In this document: positions 9,320 through 17,744 of the stretch, one piece after another
How the letters are laid out: the number at the start of each line of letters is the position of its first letter
Numbering within the stretch: the first letter of the stretch is position 1
Source of the DNA: Thermococcus sp. JdFR-02
GTDB taxonomy: Archaea; Methanobacteriota_B; Thermococci; Thermococcales; Thermococcaceae
Assembly (NCBI GenBank): GCA_002009975.1
Contig: MTLP01000012.1
Location: 62,001-126,000 of the forward strand
Reading direction: 5' to 3'
DNA: 64,000 bases
The notes under the pieces: model-generated
What the model saw: the letters and a program-made list of their open reading frames with translations, nothing else
Database searches by the model: none
Told to the model about the DNA's origin: nothing
Translations under genes and position numbers: made by a program

Positions 9320-10381
9320 TCATGTCTGTTGAGAAGCTCCAACTTTAACTCTTGGATCTAGATAACCATAAGCTAGGTCTGCAAGAATCATGCTTATTAA
9401 GTACAAAGCCACTGTAACGAATGTAACACCCATCAAAAGTCTAACCTCATTTTGTTGAAGTGCTGTCCAGTAAAGCCTTCCCATACCGGGCCAACTAAAC
9501 ACAGCTTCGGTAATGATGGCACCACCAATTGAAGCTAAGAGTCCAAAGATTGTCATTGTAATGATTGGAGGAGCTGCAGCCCTCAGAGCATGTCCATAAA
9601 TTACCTTTCTCTCTGGAACACCTTTAGCTCTTGCAACCATAATGAAGTCTTCCTGCATTGTACCTATCATTATGTTTCTTGTTGTCCAAGCCCATCCACC
9701 AAAGAGAACGAAGACTATTGTTCCTACTGGAAGTACCATATGATAGAGAATGTCAGTGTAATAAGCGAATCCTTCTTTTGGGGGAGTTGATGTCATACCA
9801 CCGCTTGGGAACCAACCTAATTCAAAAGAGAACACCAGAATTGCTATCATTCCGAACCACCACATTGGAATACTGCTTGTAAGCATTGCTAATACTGAAA
9901 CACCTCTATCCAAAGTACTTCCTGCTACTTGTGCAGCTTTAACACCCAAGAGAAGACCTATTAAAATAACGAATATTTCTGCAGTTGTGAATAACAAGAC
10001 CGTTCTTGGAATGGCAGTAGCTAATATCTTTTTAACATTTGTTTCACCAAATATCGGCATTTTGGTATTTCCAAAGTTTAAAGTCAGTGTATCCTTTGTT
10101 CTTTTTACTACCCTATACCAGAAGGGCTTATCTAACTCATACACTCTAATAAGTCTATTGTACTCTCTTTGATACCATTCTTGAAACTTTTCTGGATCTG
10201 CACTCAGTTGTTTCTGAAGTTCGGGATTTGCCCTAAGTTTAAAGTTTATTTGCTCTTGAATGCTTGATCTCAGATCCTCTTCTGCAACTTTTGTGAAAAG
10301 GACTGAAACTAATAATGTAACTAAGGCTAGAACCAATGCAGCATTTAACAATCTAATTGCCAAATAACGTCCATATCCCAA
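9320..10381 (-). CDS. oppB: ABC transporter permease (OppB/DppB type)
   Basis: 353 residues with six predicted helices. The first helix (about 10-30) is followed by an extracytoplasmic loop of about 85 residues. The EAA-type loop MVARAKGVPERKVIYGHALRAAAPP is intact. The best start is the TTG at 10381, after GGGGTGTGAGA; no ATG is placed suitably. It is the first gene after a 215-base gap from the binding-protein gene and seems to have its own promoter (10455-10466). It pairs with oppC to form the channel. Confidence 0.92.
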   Translation of the reverse strand: MGYGRYLAIRLLNAALVLALVTLLVSVLFTKVAEEDLRSSIQEQINFKLRANPELQKQLSADPEKFQEWYQREYNRLIRVYELDKPFWYRVVKRTKDTLTLNFGNTKMPIFGETNVKKILATAIPRTVLLFTTAEIFVILIGLLLGVKAAQVAGSTLDRGVSVLAMLTSSIPMWWFGMIAILVFSFELGWFPSGGMTSTPPKEGFAYYTDILYHMVLPVGTIVFVLFGGWAWTTRNIMIGTMQEDFIMVARAKGVPERKVIYGHALRAAAPPIITMTIFGLLASIGGAIITEAVFSWPGMGRLYWTALQQNEVRLLMGVTFVTVALYLISMILADLAYGYLDPRVKVGASQQT

Positions 10382-10454
10382 ATCTCACACCCCCATGTTC
10401 ACATGAGTTCATTTTAGGATTTTATCAATCATCAACATTTTCAATCTTGTAAAA

Positions 10455-10466
10455 CTTTTATATATT
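10455..10466 (-). promoter_or_regulatory. BRE/TATA promoter for oppB
   Basis: Read on the minus strand, GAAAAATATATAAAAG combines a purine-rich BRE with a strong archaeal TATA box. About 25 bases downstream a start site would fall near 10430, giving oppB a leader of about 50 bases. It lets the permease and ATPase genes be transcribed apart from the highly expressed binding protein. The T-rich minus-strand stretch just beyond the binding-protein stop (about 10556-10585) could be that gene's terminator. Confidence 0.6.
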
Positions 10467-10596
10467 TTTCTATATTGACGAAAAAATTGAGAAAATGTTG
10501 TGAAGATTAATAACTGAAAAACTTTAACAGTTGAGAAGAATCAATTGCTAAAAATAATGAAAAATGTTAAAAATAAAGGTTTGAAAGAGAAGGATT

Positions 10597-13365
10597 TCAC
10601 TTCTTTCTTCTTAGAAGCAGTGGTATTAGTGCTAGTCCAAGCAATGCAGCAGGACCACAAACACCCTTAGCTGGTGTTGTTGTTTCTGTTGGTGTTGTCT
10701 CAGTTGGTGTAGTTTCTGTTGGTGTTGTTTCGGTAGGTGTTGTCTCAGTTGGTGTTGTTTCGCTTGGTGTTGTCTTTGGTGCTGGTTTTGGAACTACTAC
10801 TAATGACTTCTTGTCTGTGAATGAGGTTACTCCTTCCATTAAGCCACCCTTGACGTATATGTCATATCTTCCAGACTCGAACTTTGCAGTTTCTGTTCCT
10901 GGAACTACTAATTCAAAGGTTCCTGCTTTTGTTAATTTAGCTTCGCCTGTAAAGACTGTGTTTCCGTTCTCATCCTTGATCTCAATGAAGACGAATCCTT
11001 TGTCTGCTGGTTGTGTACCCTCTGTTGGGTACTCAACTACCATGTTTGCCTTGACTGTAATCTTTAGGTCGTCTCCAGTGAAGAGCTTGGTTGGAACTTG
11101 TATTCCTGCCAATTCAAGCTTTGCTAGGAGGAGTTTTTGCTTCCAGTAGTCCAAGCTGAATGGATATGTTGGGTCTCTGAATGCTTTTAGTTCGATGAAG
11201 ATTTTGTCTGGATCGTATCTTTCAATGTAGAATGGTCCGTTGCTTACGACTGCGTGTCCCTTTGCATCAATCCACTTGATTAATGCATCATAACCAGCGG
11301 TTGGATCACTAACGTCGCCTGCAATTGCTGCTGGAACAGCTTTCTTGGCTTTTAGTGCTTCAAGAACCTTCTTTAAGTCTGCAACGTGGTCTTTAATGAG
11401 CAGGTCTAATTGGGCAACACCTTCGGCTTCTTCACTGAATGAGTACTTTTGTGATGCACCGTACTCTTCACCCTTGGCAACTAACTCGCTCATAGCTTCG
11501 AGTAATTGCCATGGTAGTGTTGGCCAGAATGCGTTGTTGCTTGCTATAACGTCATCAGCAATTGGGTGTGAGAAGTCACTGTAAACTTCATAGGTGTCCT
11601 CATCAACGAATCTTATACCCTTAATTTGGGCTAGGGTTTCAGCAGTTGATTGTAGTTTCTCATCGTAGTATGGATCGTCAGCGCCATCTTGGTGTGACCA
11701 TTCATAGGAGAATGCAATTAAATACTTAAGGTCAGCCATGCTCATTGGGGTTCCGTCGTGCCAGTTGCTCCACTTACAGTCATATGTAACCTTAACCTTA
11801 GCTTCTTCACCAGCGTGTGCAACAACCCACTCATCAGTAGTTGAGTTATATACTACTGCATCATTTGGAACTTTAACATTTCTCTCGACTTTGTATTCAC
11901 ATCTCACTGGAATGTAAGTTCCAGTTGAGAGGTCTGTGAAGAGTGGGTAATCTCTAACAACTCTCCAGATTGCGCTTGAGTAAACGTCATCAATACCACC
12001 GATTGGGTTGAAGGCACTCATGAATAGAGCACCAGTAGCTGAGAACTCAGCGACGTTAACAACTTTGTCTGGGGTTTCGGCTGTGATTAATCCCCATCTA
12101 GTCCAGAGACCGCTTGAAACGTCTCTTGCGATAGCCTTAACTCTGTTCTTGTTAACTGGGAAGTACTCCCATGTTTCGGCTACGAACACTTTTTGTGAGT
12201 CCATTATACCGAGTCCCATTGAGATCTTCTGGAGATCCCAGTATTGGTCTGCGTTGCCCTCTTCAAGGACGTATTTCTTGCCCTTGAATTCTACGTTGTT
12301 TAGAACGAGTAGCTTTGTGATCTCCTCAACTGTCATGTCCATGATCTCATTAAGCTTGTCACCAACATAGTACTTGAGTTCTAATTTTTCAACAGCAGCG
12401 TCAACACCGCCTATGTAGTCAATGAAGTCCTTAACTGTTAGGGTTGGCTTCATTTCCCATCCAACTGGGGCTGGGAGCCATCCATACCAGCTTGCATACC
12501 ACCAAGCGGTGTAGTCGTCAGGCCACTTAACGTTAACAGTGCTAACCCAACCAGCGGTGTAAAGGTTCCACTCATAGTTCTTTGGATCGCTTAAGTAAAC
12601 TGTACTTGAAGCCTTTCTTCTGTCCCAGAGAAGTCTCTCAACCTTAAATCCAGCAAACTTCTCAATTAAGTTAGCAACGTAAAGACCCTCTTCTTTTCTC
12701 TCATCCTCAATTCTGATGATGAACTTAACTGTTACAGGCTCGCCTTGGAAGTACCAGAATCCATCATCACCTTTCTTTAGTTCATAACCTTGCTTTGCTA
12801 AATCAGCAGCAGCCTTTTCTAATGCGTCGTTAATCATCTTTTGAGCCTTTTCAATATCGGCGGTTGCACTAATACCCAATGCCTTATACACAGGCTCAAA
12901 ATATGGGTTTGCACCTGTGCTTGGTCTTATACCACCAAGCATTGGGGCACCAGAACCTTGGAGGACGTTTTGAACAACATATTGCCTACTAATCAACCAG
13001 TTCATTGCAAATCTAACTTCTCTAATAGCAAATGGGTTGAAGTATTTCTTTTCACCAACTGTAACGAGGTATGGGTTGTCATCATCGTGTACTGGGTTCA
13101 TTTCTATGTCATAGTATGCACTGGCAGTCTTGATGAGTCTTAAGTTGTTCAAAATGTCTGATGGTAGATCCTTGAATGATGCACCTCCTACTGACCAAAG
13201 GAAGATGTCTAGGTCTCCCTTTGCAGTGTCAGTTATACCAGTTTCTTGGTTTGTTCTTATGCTGATATAAACGACATCTGGTGCTGGTCCTTGTTCTGCT
13301 GCAGCCAACGGGCTCAACAACATTGCAAAAACAAACAATATTGCCAAAATTCCAGACTTCTTCAT
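10597..13365 (-). CDS. Solute-binding protein of peptide ABC transporter, CGP-CTERM anchored
   Basis: 922 residues. A signal peptide covers about 1-23. A long SBP_bac_5-like region runs to about 740, then a beta domain (about 760-858), a threonine/proline/glutamate linker (865-898) and the CGPAALLGLALIPLLLRRKK C-terminus, the CGP-CTERM sorting signal of Thermococcales. Unusually, the motif that is normally late in this family (FNPFAIREVRFAMNW, about 109-123) comes before the normally early WHDGTPMSMADL (535-545) and SNGPFYIERYDP (709-719), suggesting circular permutation. It starts at ATG 13365 after a GGGGGT. GC content looks higher than in neighbours, consistent with strong expression. Confidence 0.9.
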   Translation of the reverse strand: MKKSGILAILFVFAMLLSPLAAAEQGPAPDVVYISIRTNQETGITDTAKGDLDIFLWSVGGASFKDLPSDILNNLRLIKTASAYYDIEMNPVHDDDNPYLVTVGEKKYFNPFAIREVRFAMNWLISRQYVVQNVLQGSGAPMLGGIRPSTGANPYFEPVYKALGISATADIEKAQKMINDALEKAAADLAKQGYELKKGDDGFWYFQGEPVTVKFIIRIEDERKEEGLYVANLIEKFAGFKVERLLWDRRKASSTVYLSDPKNYEWNLYTAGWVSTVNVKWPDDYTAWWYASWYGWLPAPVGWEMKPTLTVKDFIDYIGGVDAAVEKLELKYYVGDKLNEIMDMTVEEITKLLVLNNVEFKGKKYVLEEGNADQYWDLQKISMGLGIMDSQKVFVAETWEYFPVNKNRVKAIARDVSSGLWTRWGLITAETPDKVVNVAEFSATGALFMSAFNPIGGIDDVYSSAIWRVVRDYPLFTDLSTGTYIPVRCEYKVERNVKVPNDAVVYNSTTDEWVVAHAGEEAKVKVTYDCKWSNWHDGTPMSMADLKYLIAFSYEWSHQDGADDPYYDEKLQSTAETLAQIKGIRFVDEDTYEVYSDFSHPIADDVIASNNAFWPTLPWQLLEAMSELVAKGEEYGASQKYSFSEEAEGVAQLDLLIKDHVADLKKVLEALKAKKAVPAAIAGDVSDPTAGYDALIKWIDAKGHAVVSNGPFYIERYDPDKIFIELKAFRDPTYPFSLDYWKQKLLLAKLELAGIQVPTKLFTGDDLKITVKANMVVEYPTEGTQPADKGFVFIEIKDENGNTVFTGEAKLTKAGTFELVVPGTETAKFESGRYDIYVKGGLMEGVTSFTDKKSLVVVPKPAPKTTPSETTPTETTPTETTPTETTPTETTPTETTTPAKGVCGPAALLGLALIPLLLRRKK
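10675..10763 (-). repeat. Short tandem repeat encoding TTPTE linker
   Basis: About six 15-base units encode the repeated TTPTE/TTPSE segment just ahead of the CGP-CTERM signal. This is a low-complexity, probably O-glycosylated stalk that holds the binding protein off the membrane or S-layer. Copy number could vary between strains by slippage. Confidence 0.75.
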
Positions 13366-13716
13366 ATCTCATTTACCCCCTTAACTTTCTACAGCATTGT
13401 ATTATTTAGGGTATAAAGGCATAAGAATATACATAGCAACCCTATTTAAGAGTTACGTTTTTGAACGCTGCTATCACATATTGAAGGATCCACCATAGTT
13501 CTAAATGAGATCTTGTTGTTTGTCTGTTCAGTATTTGGTAATGTGACCAGAACAGTGTTCAAAATTTGGAGTGAAATATTATCAATGTTCTTTATCCATT
13601 ATGACCTATAGATATTTTTGAAGAAACCCCTTAAAATCATCTGAAACCTTCTTTTACAAGAAAGTAAATCAAAAAATTTAAAACCATGAAAATTTTGAGG
13701 TTAAAGCGGGCATATA
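13366..13716 (+). other. Divergent intergenic region between binding-protein gene and pyrC
   Basis: No gene is seen in these 351 bases. On the minus strand two TATA-like boxes could drive the binding-protein gene: one at about 13411-13418 and another at about 13443-13451 (TCTTAAATAG). On the plus strand a TATA box at about 13676-13684 (AATTTAAAAC) is placed to start transcription about 13 bases before the pyrC GTG. A lone TATCAC half-site at 13472 has no partner. The middle shows no clear structure. Confidence 0.5.
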
Positions 13717-14937
13717 GTGTATGATGTAGTTTTCAAAGGAAAGTTTTTAATTAATGGCAATTTAATTGAAGGCTATATCGGAATTTCTGATGGTAAAATA
13801 GCTAAATTTTCAAAAGCTAAACTTAAAGGTGAAGAGATCTTTAGAACTCAAACCCATGAGGTTATTTTGCCGGGAATGATTGATGTTCATGTTCACTTGA
13901 GAGATTTCAATCAAAAGCATAAGGAGACCATAGAAAGCGGAACAAAAGCGGCTTTGCATGGAGGAGTTACGACTGTGTTTGATATGCCAAATACAGATCC
14001 ACCAATAATTAATAGAACAACTTTTGAAGAAAGAGAGAAACTTTTCATGAAAAAAGCTTTTTCTGATTATGCTTTAAGTTTTTTAATCGCTGATAATTGT
14101 GATGAGGTTCAAAAGGTTGATGCTGACTTTTACAAAATTTTTATGGGAGCTTCAACTGGAGGGATATATTCAAAAAACTTTGAAAAAGACTATTCATGTG
14201 CAAAGGCTAAAGTTAGTGTTCATGCTGAAGATTATGAGCTAATTCAAAAATTCCCCAAAAGGGAGCCCATTGTAGAAATTAAAGCAATTGAAAAAGCCTT
14301 AAGTGTTAGTGAAAGACTCAAAAAACCTTTGCACATTTGCCATGTTTCAACAAAAGAAGGTTTGAGGCTGCTTTTGGAAAAATACTTTCCATGGGTAAGT
14401 TTTGAAGTCACTCCCCATCATTTGTTCTTGACCAAGGATGATTTTGTTAAAAATCAGCTCTTGAAGGTCTATCCACCATTAAGGATAAAGGAACACGCTC
14501 GTTTTCTTTGGGAAAATATCAAAAAAGTACCAATAATAGCGAGTGACCATGCACCACATGCTTTAGAAGAAAAAGAAAATGGCAGTGCTGGATTACCAGG
14601 TTTAGAGACAGAACTAGCTTTGCTCTTTACAGCTTATAATCGGAGACTAATTTCGTTATGGCAAATTGTTGAGAAGACATCTCTAAATCCAGCAAAAGCA
14701 TTTAGTTTAAAAAATAAAGGTTTTGGGATTGGAAAAGATGCTGATTTAATAATTGTGAATTTGAAGGAGGAATGGAGAGTTAAGCCTGAAGAATTTTATA
14801 CTAATGCAAAATGGAGCCCGTTTGAAGGATGGACGCTTAAAGGAAAAGTTGAGCAGACGTTTTTAAGGGGAATGCTTGTTATGGAGGAAGATGAAATTAT
14901 AGGAAAGCCAAGGGGGGAGAGGATTGAAAAGGGTTAA
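13717..14937 (+). CDS. pyrC: Dihydroorotase
   Basis: 406 residues. It closes N-carbamoyl-aspartate to dihydroorotate in pyrimidine synthesis. The metal-binding DVHVHLRDF motif, the lysine in FYKIFMGASTGG that is carbamylated in this class, histidines in SVHAED and HICHVST, and the ASDHAPH catalytic aspartate are all present. The start is GTG 13717, with a stop codon directly upstream in frame. It overlaps pyrK by 14 bases, so the two are cotranscribed and translationally coupled. Confidence 0.95.
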   Translation: MYDVVFKGKFLINGNLIEGYIGISDGKIAKFSKAKLKGEEIFRTQTHEVILPGMIDVHVHLRDFNQKHKETIESGTKAALHGGVTTVFDMPNTDPPIINRTTFEEREKLFMKKAFSDYALSFLIADNCDEVQKVDADFYKIFMGASTGGIYSKNFEKDYSCAKAKVSVHAEDYELIQKFPKREPIVEIKAIEKALSVSERLKKPLHICHVSTKEGLRLLLEKYFPWVSFEVTPHHLFLTKDDFVKNQLLKVYPPLRIKEHARFLWENIKKVPIIASDHAPHALEEKENGSAGLPGLETELALLFTAYNRRLISLWQIVEKTSLNPAKAFSLKNKGFGIGKDADLIIVNLKEEWRVKPEEFYTNAKWSPFEGWTLKGKVEQTFLRGMLVMEEDEIIGKPRGERIEKG

Positions 14938-15667
14938 AATTGCGGAAACATGGGAAGAGGCTGGTAACATTAAGGCTTTTCGCTTTAATGAGACTCTAAA
15001 CTTTATACCGGGGCAGTTCATAATGCTTTGGATCCCTAATGTTGGAGAAAAGCCATTTAGCCTAGCTGATAAAGATTTAATTCTCGTTAAAAAGGTTGGA
15101 CCTTTTACATCCAAACTTTTTGAGCTTGGAGAAGGTGATTATGTTTGGATTAGAGGTCCTTATGGGAGGGGCTTTACACCAAAAGGAAAGAAAATTGCAT
15201 TAATTGCTGGAGGAATTGGAATTCCACCTCTTTATGCTTTAGTCAAACATTTTGGAAACGATTTTGAAAAAATCACGCTAATTTATGGTGCCAGATCTAA
15301 AGAGGAATTCGCTTTGCTTGATATTGAAAATTACGTTGATGAAATAGTTTTCACTACAGATGATGGAAGCTTTGGTCTTAAAGGCTTTCCAACTGATGTT
15401 TTGAGGAGAAGAAAGGGAGAATTTGATTATGTTTACACCTGCGGACCTGAAATAATGATGGCAAAGGTTTTGGAAATCATGAATTTTAAAAATGTTCAAG
15501 TTTCTGCTGAAAGATATATGAAGTGTGGAATCGGCGTTTGCGGCTCTTGCGCCTTAGGGAAATATCTCGTTTGTAAAGATGGACCTGTTTTTTATGGAGA
15601 AGAGCTTAAAGAAACGGAGCTTGGGAGATTTAAGAGAAGTCCAGATGGGAGGATTGGCATGCTTTAA
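14924..15667 (+). CDS. pyrK: Dihydroorotate dehydrogenase electron transfer subunit
   Basis: 247 residues of the ferredoxin-reductase type. The FAD-binding half contains a PGQFIMLWIPN segment followed by KPFSLAD. The NAD-binding half contains ALIAGGIGIPPLYAL. The C-terminal cysteine cluster in CGIGVCGSCALGKYLVCKDGP binds a 2Fe-2S centre. It passes electrons from PyrD to NAD. It starts at TTG 14924 with GGGGGGAGAGGA before it, inside the end of pyrC. pyrD is not in this window, so its partner is encoded elsewhere. Confidence 0.93.
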   Translation: MKRVKIAETWEEAGNIKAFRFNETLNFIPGQFIMLWIPNVGEKPFSLADKDLILVKKVGPFTSKLFELGEGDYVWIRGPYGRGFTPKGKKIALIAGGIGIPPLYALVKHFGNDFEKITLIYGARSKEEFALLDIENYVDEIVFTTDDGSFGLKGFPTDVLRRRKGEFDYVYTCGPEIMMAKVLEIMNFKNVQVSAERYMKCGIGVCGSCALGKYLVCKDGPVFYGEELKETELGRFKRSPDGRIGML

Positions 15668-15723
15668 TTAATTGCTCCACTATCTTTTTAAACTTTTTAA
15701 CTTTGCTCTGATTGGTGAGACCT

Positions 15724-16857
15724 ATGAAATATAGTTGGGAAGAATTTGCGAGAAAGATGGGAATAGAGCCTCAAATATTGGAAAATAAAGAAGCCAAGCT
15801 TTTAAAGAAGTTTGTTGATGACTTAGCCTATCCAACTCACTGTAATTTCTGTCAAGGTCTTAATTTGAGCATTAAAAATCCAGTTCATCATCCTTCTTAT
15901 GAACTAACTCCAGCTTGTAATCATGATTGCATCTTTTGCTATTCTACAGTTGCTGTAAAGCTTGGAAAAGCCCCCAAACCCGGTTATTATGGGTGGGATA
16001 ATCCAAAGGCAATTACTGTTTCGCAATATGGAGAACCTTTGATGTCATCAAGAATAGTTGAAGTGAATAAGATGCTTAGGAAAAAGTTCCCAAACGCCCG
16101 TTTAGATTTGCAGACTAATGGTTCTCTTTTAACGGAAGAACTTTGGGCAAAGCTTGACTTCGATTTGGTTATGATAAGCTTAGACGCAGCATCAAAGAAG
16201 AAACACAAAATGATTACCAATGCAAATACATTTGAAAAGGTTGTAAATGCACTGAGAATTGTTGGACAGGATAAGAGCGTTCGCTCAATTGTGAGGACAA
16301 TCTTTATGCCAGGAATAAATGACAAGGAAATTGCAAGGATAGCTGAACTAGCTTCTTCTCTTGGAATAGACGAGATGATGCTTCAACCTCTGACCATTCA
16401 CAAAATGAATGAAGAACGACTAAGAAGAGCGGGTTTGGACTTTGAAAGAGCTGAAAGTGTTAGGGAGCTTTTAAAAGTTGCTATTGAGGCTAAAAAATAT
16501 ATTGATGTGAGAATTAGGGGTTGTTTATTGGCTCAGCTAAAAAGAATGGATGCCTTAACACTCTATAACGTTTACAAAGTTTCCAGAGATGTTGCGCCTT
16601 TAGTTAAAAGGGAGAGAAAAAGTCTCAACAAAATTGAGGAGACCTGTGATGGCTCATTTAGGCTTATACTGGAAGAGTTTAAACTTGAAAGGCTTATAAA
16701 AACGCTTAATGAAAAGGGCGTTAAATACTCAAAAGCACAGGATTTTGTTAGATTCAAAGATGGTGGTGTCGAAATTGTCGTTTTTAAAAGTGGAAAAGTC
16801 CTCATAAAAAGAGCAAATGAGGAAGAGCTCGAAGAGCTCCTTAAAAAGTACTTCTAA
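15724..16857 (+). CDS. Radical SAM protein, unknown substrate
   Basis: 377 residues. The SAM-cluster motif CNHDCIFC (C65, C69, C72) is intact, followed by VSQYGEPLMSSRI (the GE/GEP motif) and LDLQTNGSLLTEELW. Two more cysteines in HCNFCQG (C40, C43) precede it. The C-terminal 70 residues form a separate small alpha/beta domain (FVRFKDGGVEIVVFKSGKV). ATG 15724 follows GGTGAG. It resembles archaeal MoaA-like or Fe-S-modifying radical enzymes, but I cannot name the substrate. A PP-loop ATPase follows 65 bases later under its own promoter. Confidence 0.88.
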   Translation: MKYSWEEFARKMGIEPQILENKEAKLLKKFVDDLAYPTHCNFCQGLNLSIKNPVHHPSYELTPACNHDCIFCYSTVAVKLGKAPKPGYYGWDNPKAITVSQYGEPLMSSRIVEVNKMLRKKFPNARLDLQTNGSLLTEELWAKLDFDLVMISLDAASKKKHKMITNANTFEKVVNALRIVGQDKSVRSIVRTIFMPGINDKEIARIAELASSLGIDEMMLQPLTIHKMNEERLRRAGLDFERAESVRELLKVAIEAKKYIDVRIRGCLLAQLKRMDALTLYNVYKVSRDVAPLVKRERKSLNKIEETCDGSFRLILEEFKLERLIKTLNEKGVKYSKAQDFVRFKDGGVEIVVFKSGKVLIKRANEEELEELLKKYF

Positions 16858-16922
16858 AACCTTTTATCACCCAGATAAGTGAATAAGATAACCTTTTAAA
16901 TCCACTTTTCCTCTTTTTCTTC

Positions 16923-17744
16923 ATGCTTAGCTGTTCATTATGCATTCATGATGAAAGAACCGCGAAGATAGATATCATCAATGGAAAACCTCTTTGTAGG
17001 GAATGCCGAGATTACTTAGCTCATAAACCTAACAAGGAAAAAATTAGGGCTGAGCTTGAAGAATTGATGAAAAAAGTAGATAAGGCTATTGTAGCATATT
17101 CTGGTGGAAAAGACAGCACAGTTGCTCTTTATTTGGCAAAGGAGAAGTATGAAATTGATGTTGAAGCTGTAATGGTTGATCATGGATTTATGGCAAAAGA
17201 GGCGATAGAGAATGCCAAGAGAATAGCCAAGTATTTGGATGTTCCTTTGACTATTTTGCATCATGATTACTCCGACATTTTCAGAGAAGCTCTTTTAAAA
17301 GCTCAATCTCCATGTAAGAAATGCTCGAGGAGAACTATGGAAAAGCTGAGAAAATACGCGCTAAAGAGGGGAATTAAATACATTATAACTGGACATGAAA
17401 TTCCCTTTGGACATAAGGCTTATCGCTTAATGAAGAATGGGATAATTCAGATACGGCTTTTAACTCTTATGAGCGAAGAGGAAAGGTTTAAAATTTTGGA
17501 AAAGCTGCCTTTTGAGTTTCCAACTCTCTATGGCTATACAACAAACTGTTTGATTTTGGGACCAGCTTTGGAAAGGTATTATGAGCGGTGGGGATATAGT
17601 TTTGAAACGAGAAGAATAGCAGCTTTGGTTAGATATGGACTTTTAGACAGAGAAAAAGCTTTGAGGAAATTGAAAAAGCCAAAGGTTTCAGAAAAGATAA
17701 AGAGCGAAATTTACAGGAGATCAGGACTGGAGGGAATGTTTTAA
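16923..17744 (+). CDS. PP-loop ATPase of the TtcA/TtuA tRNA-thiolation superfamily
   Basis: 273 residues. A zinc ribbon (C4, C7, C25, C28) precedes the PP-loop AYSGGKDSTVALYL, and the pair PCKKCSRR (about 130) resembles the catalytic or Fe-S cysteines of TtcA/TtuA proteins. The family adenylates a tRNA base or a carrier to insert sulfur. Specificity is not evident. There is no SD sequence, and a TATA box at about 16892-16901 sits 24 bases before the ATG, so the mRNA is probably leaderless. The 3' end overlaps the convergent AlaX gene by 24 bases. Confidence 0.85.
   Translation: MLSCSLCIHDERTAKIDIINGKPLCRECRDYLAHKPNKEKIRAELEELMKKVDKAIVAYSGGKDSTVALYLAKEKYEIDVEAVMVDHGFMAKEAIENAKRIAKYLDVPLTILHHDYSDIFREALLKAQSPCKKCSRRTMEKLRKYALKRGIKYIITGHEIPFGHKAYRLMKNGIIQIRLLTLMSEEERFKILEKLPFEFPTLYGYTTNCLILGPALERYYERWGYSFETRRIAALVRYGLLDREKALRKLKKPKVSEKIKSEIYRRSGLEGMF

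Noticed and set aside
10675-10763. Tandem repeat as a separate mobile or regulatory element
   Set aside because: The 15-base period is in frame with the TTPTE linker of the binding protein and is explained by protein low complexity.
13472-13477. TATCAC half-site upstream of the binding-protein gene
   Set aside because: No GTGATA partner five bases away; a single half-site is expected by chance.
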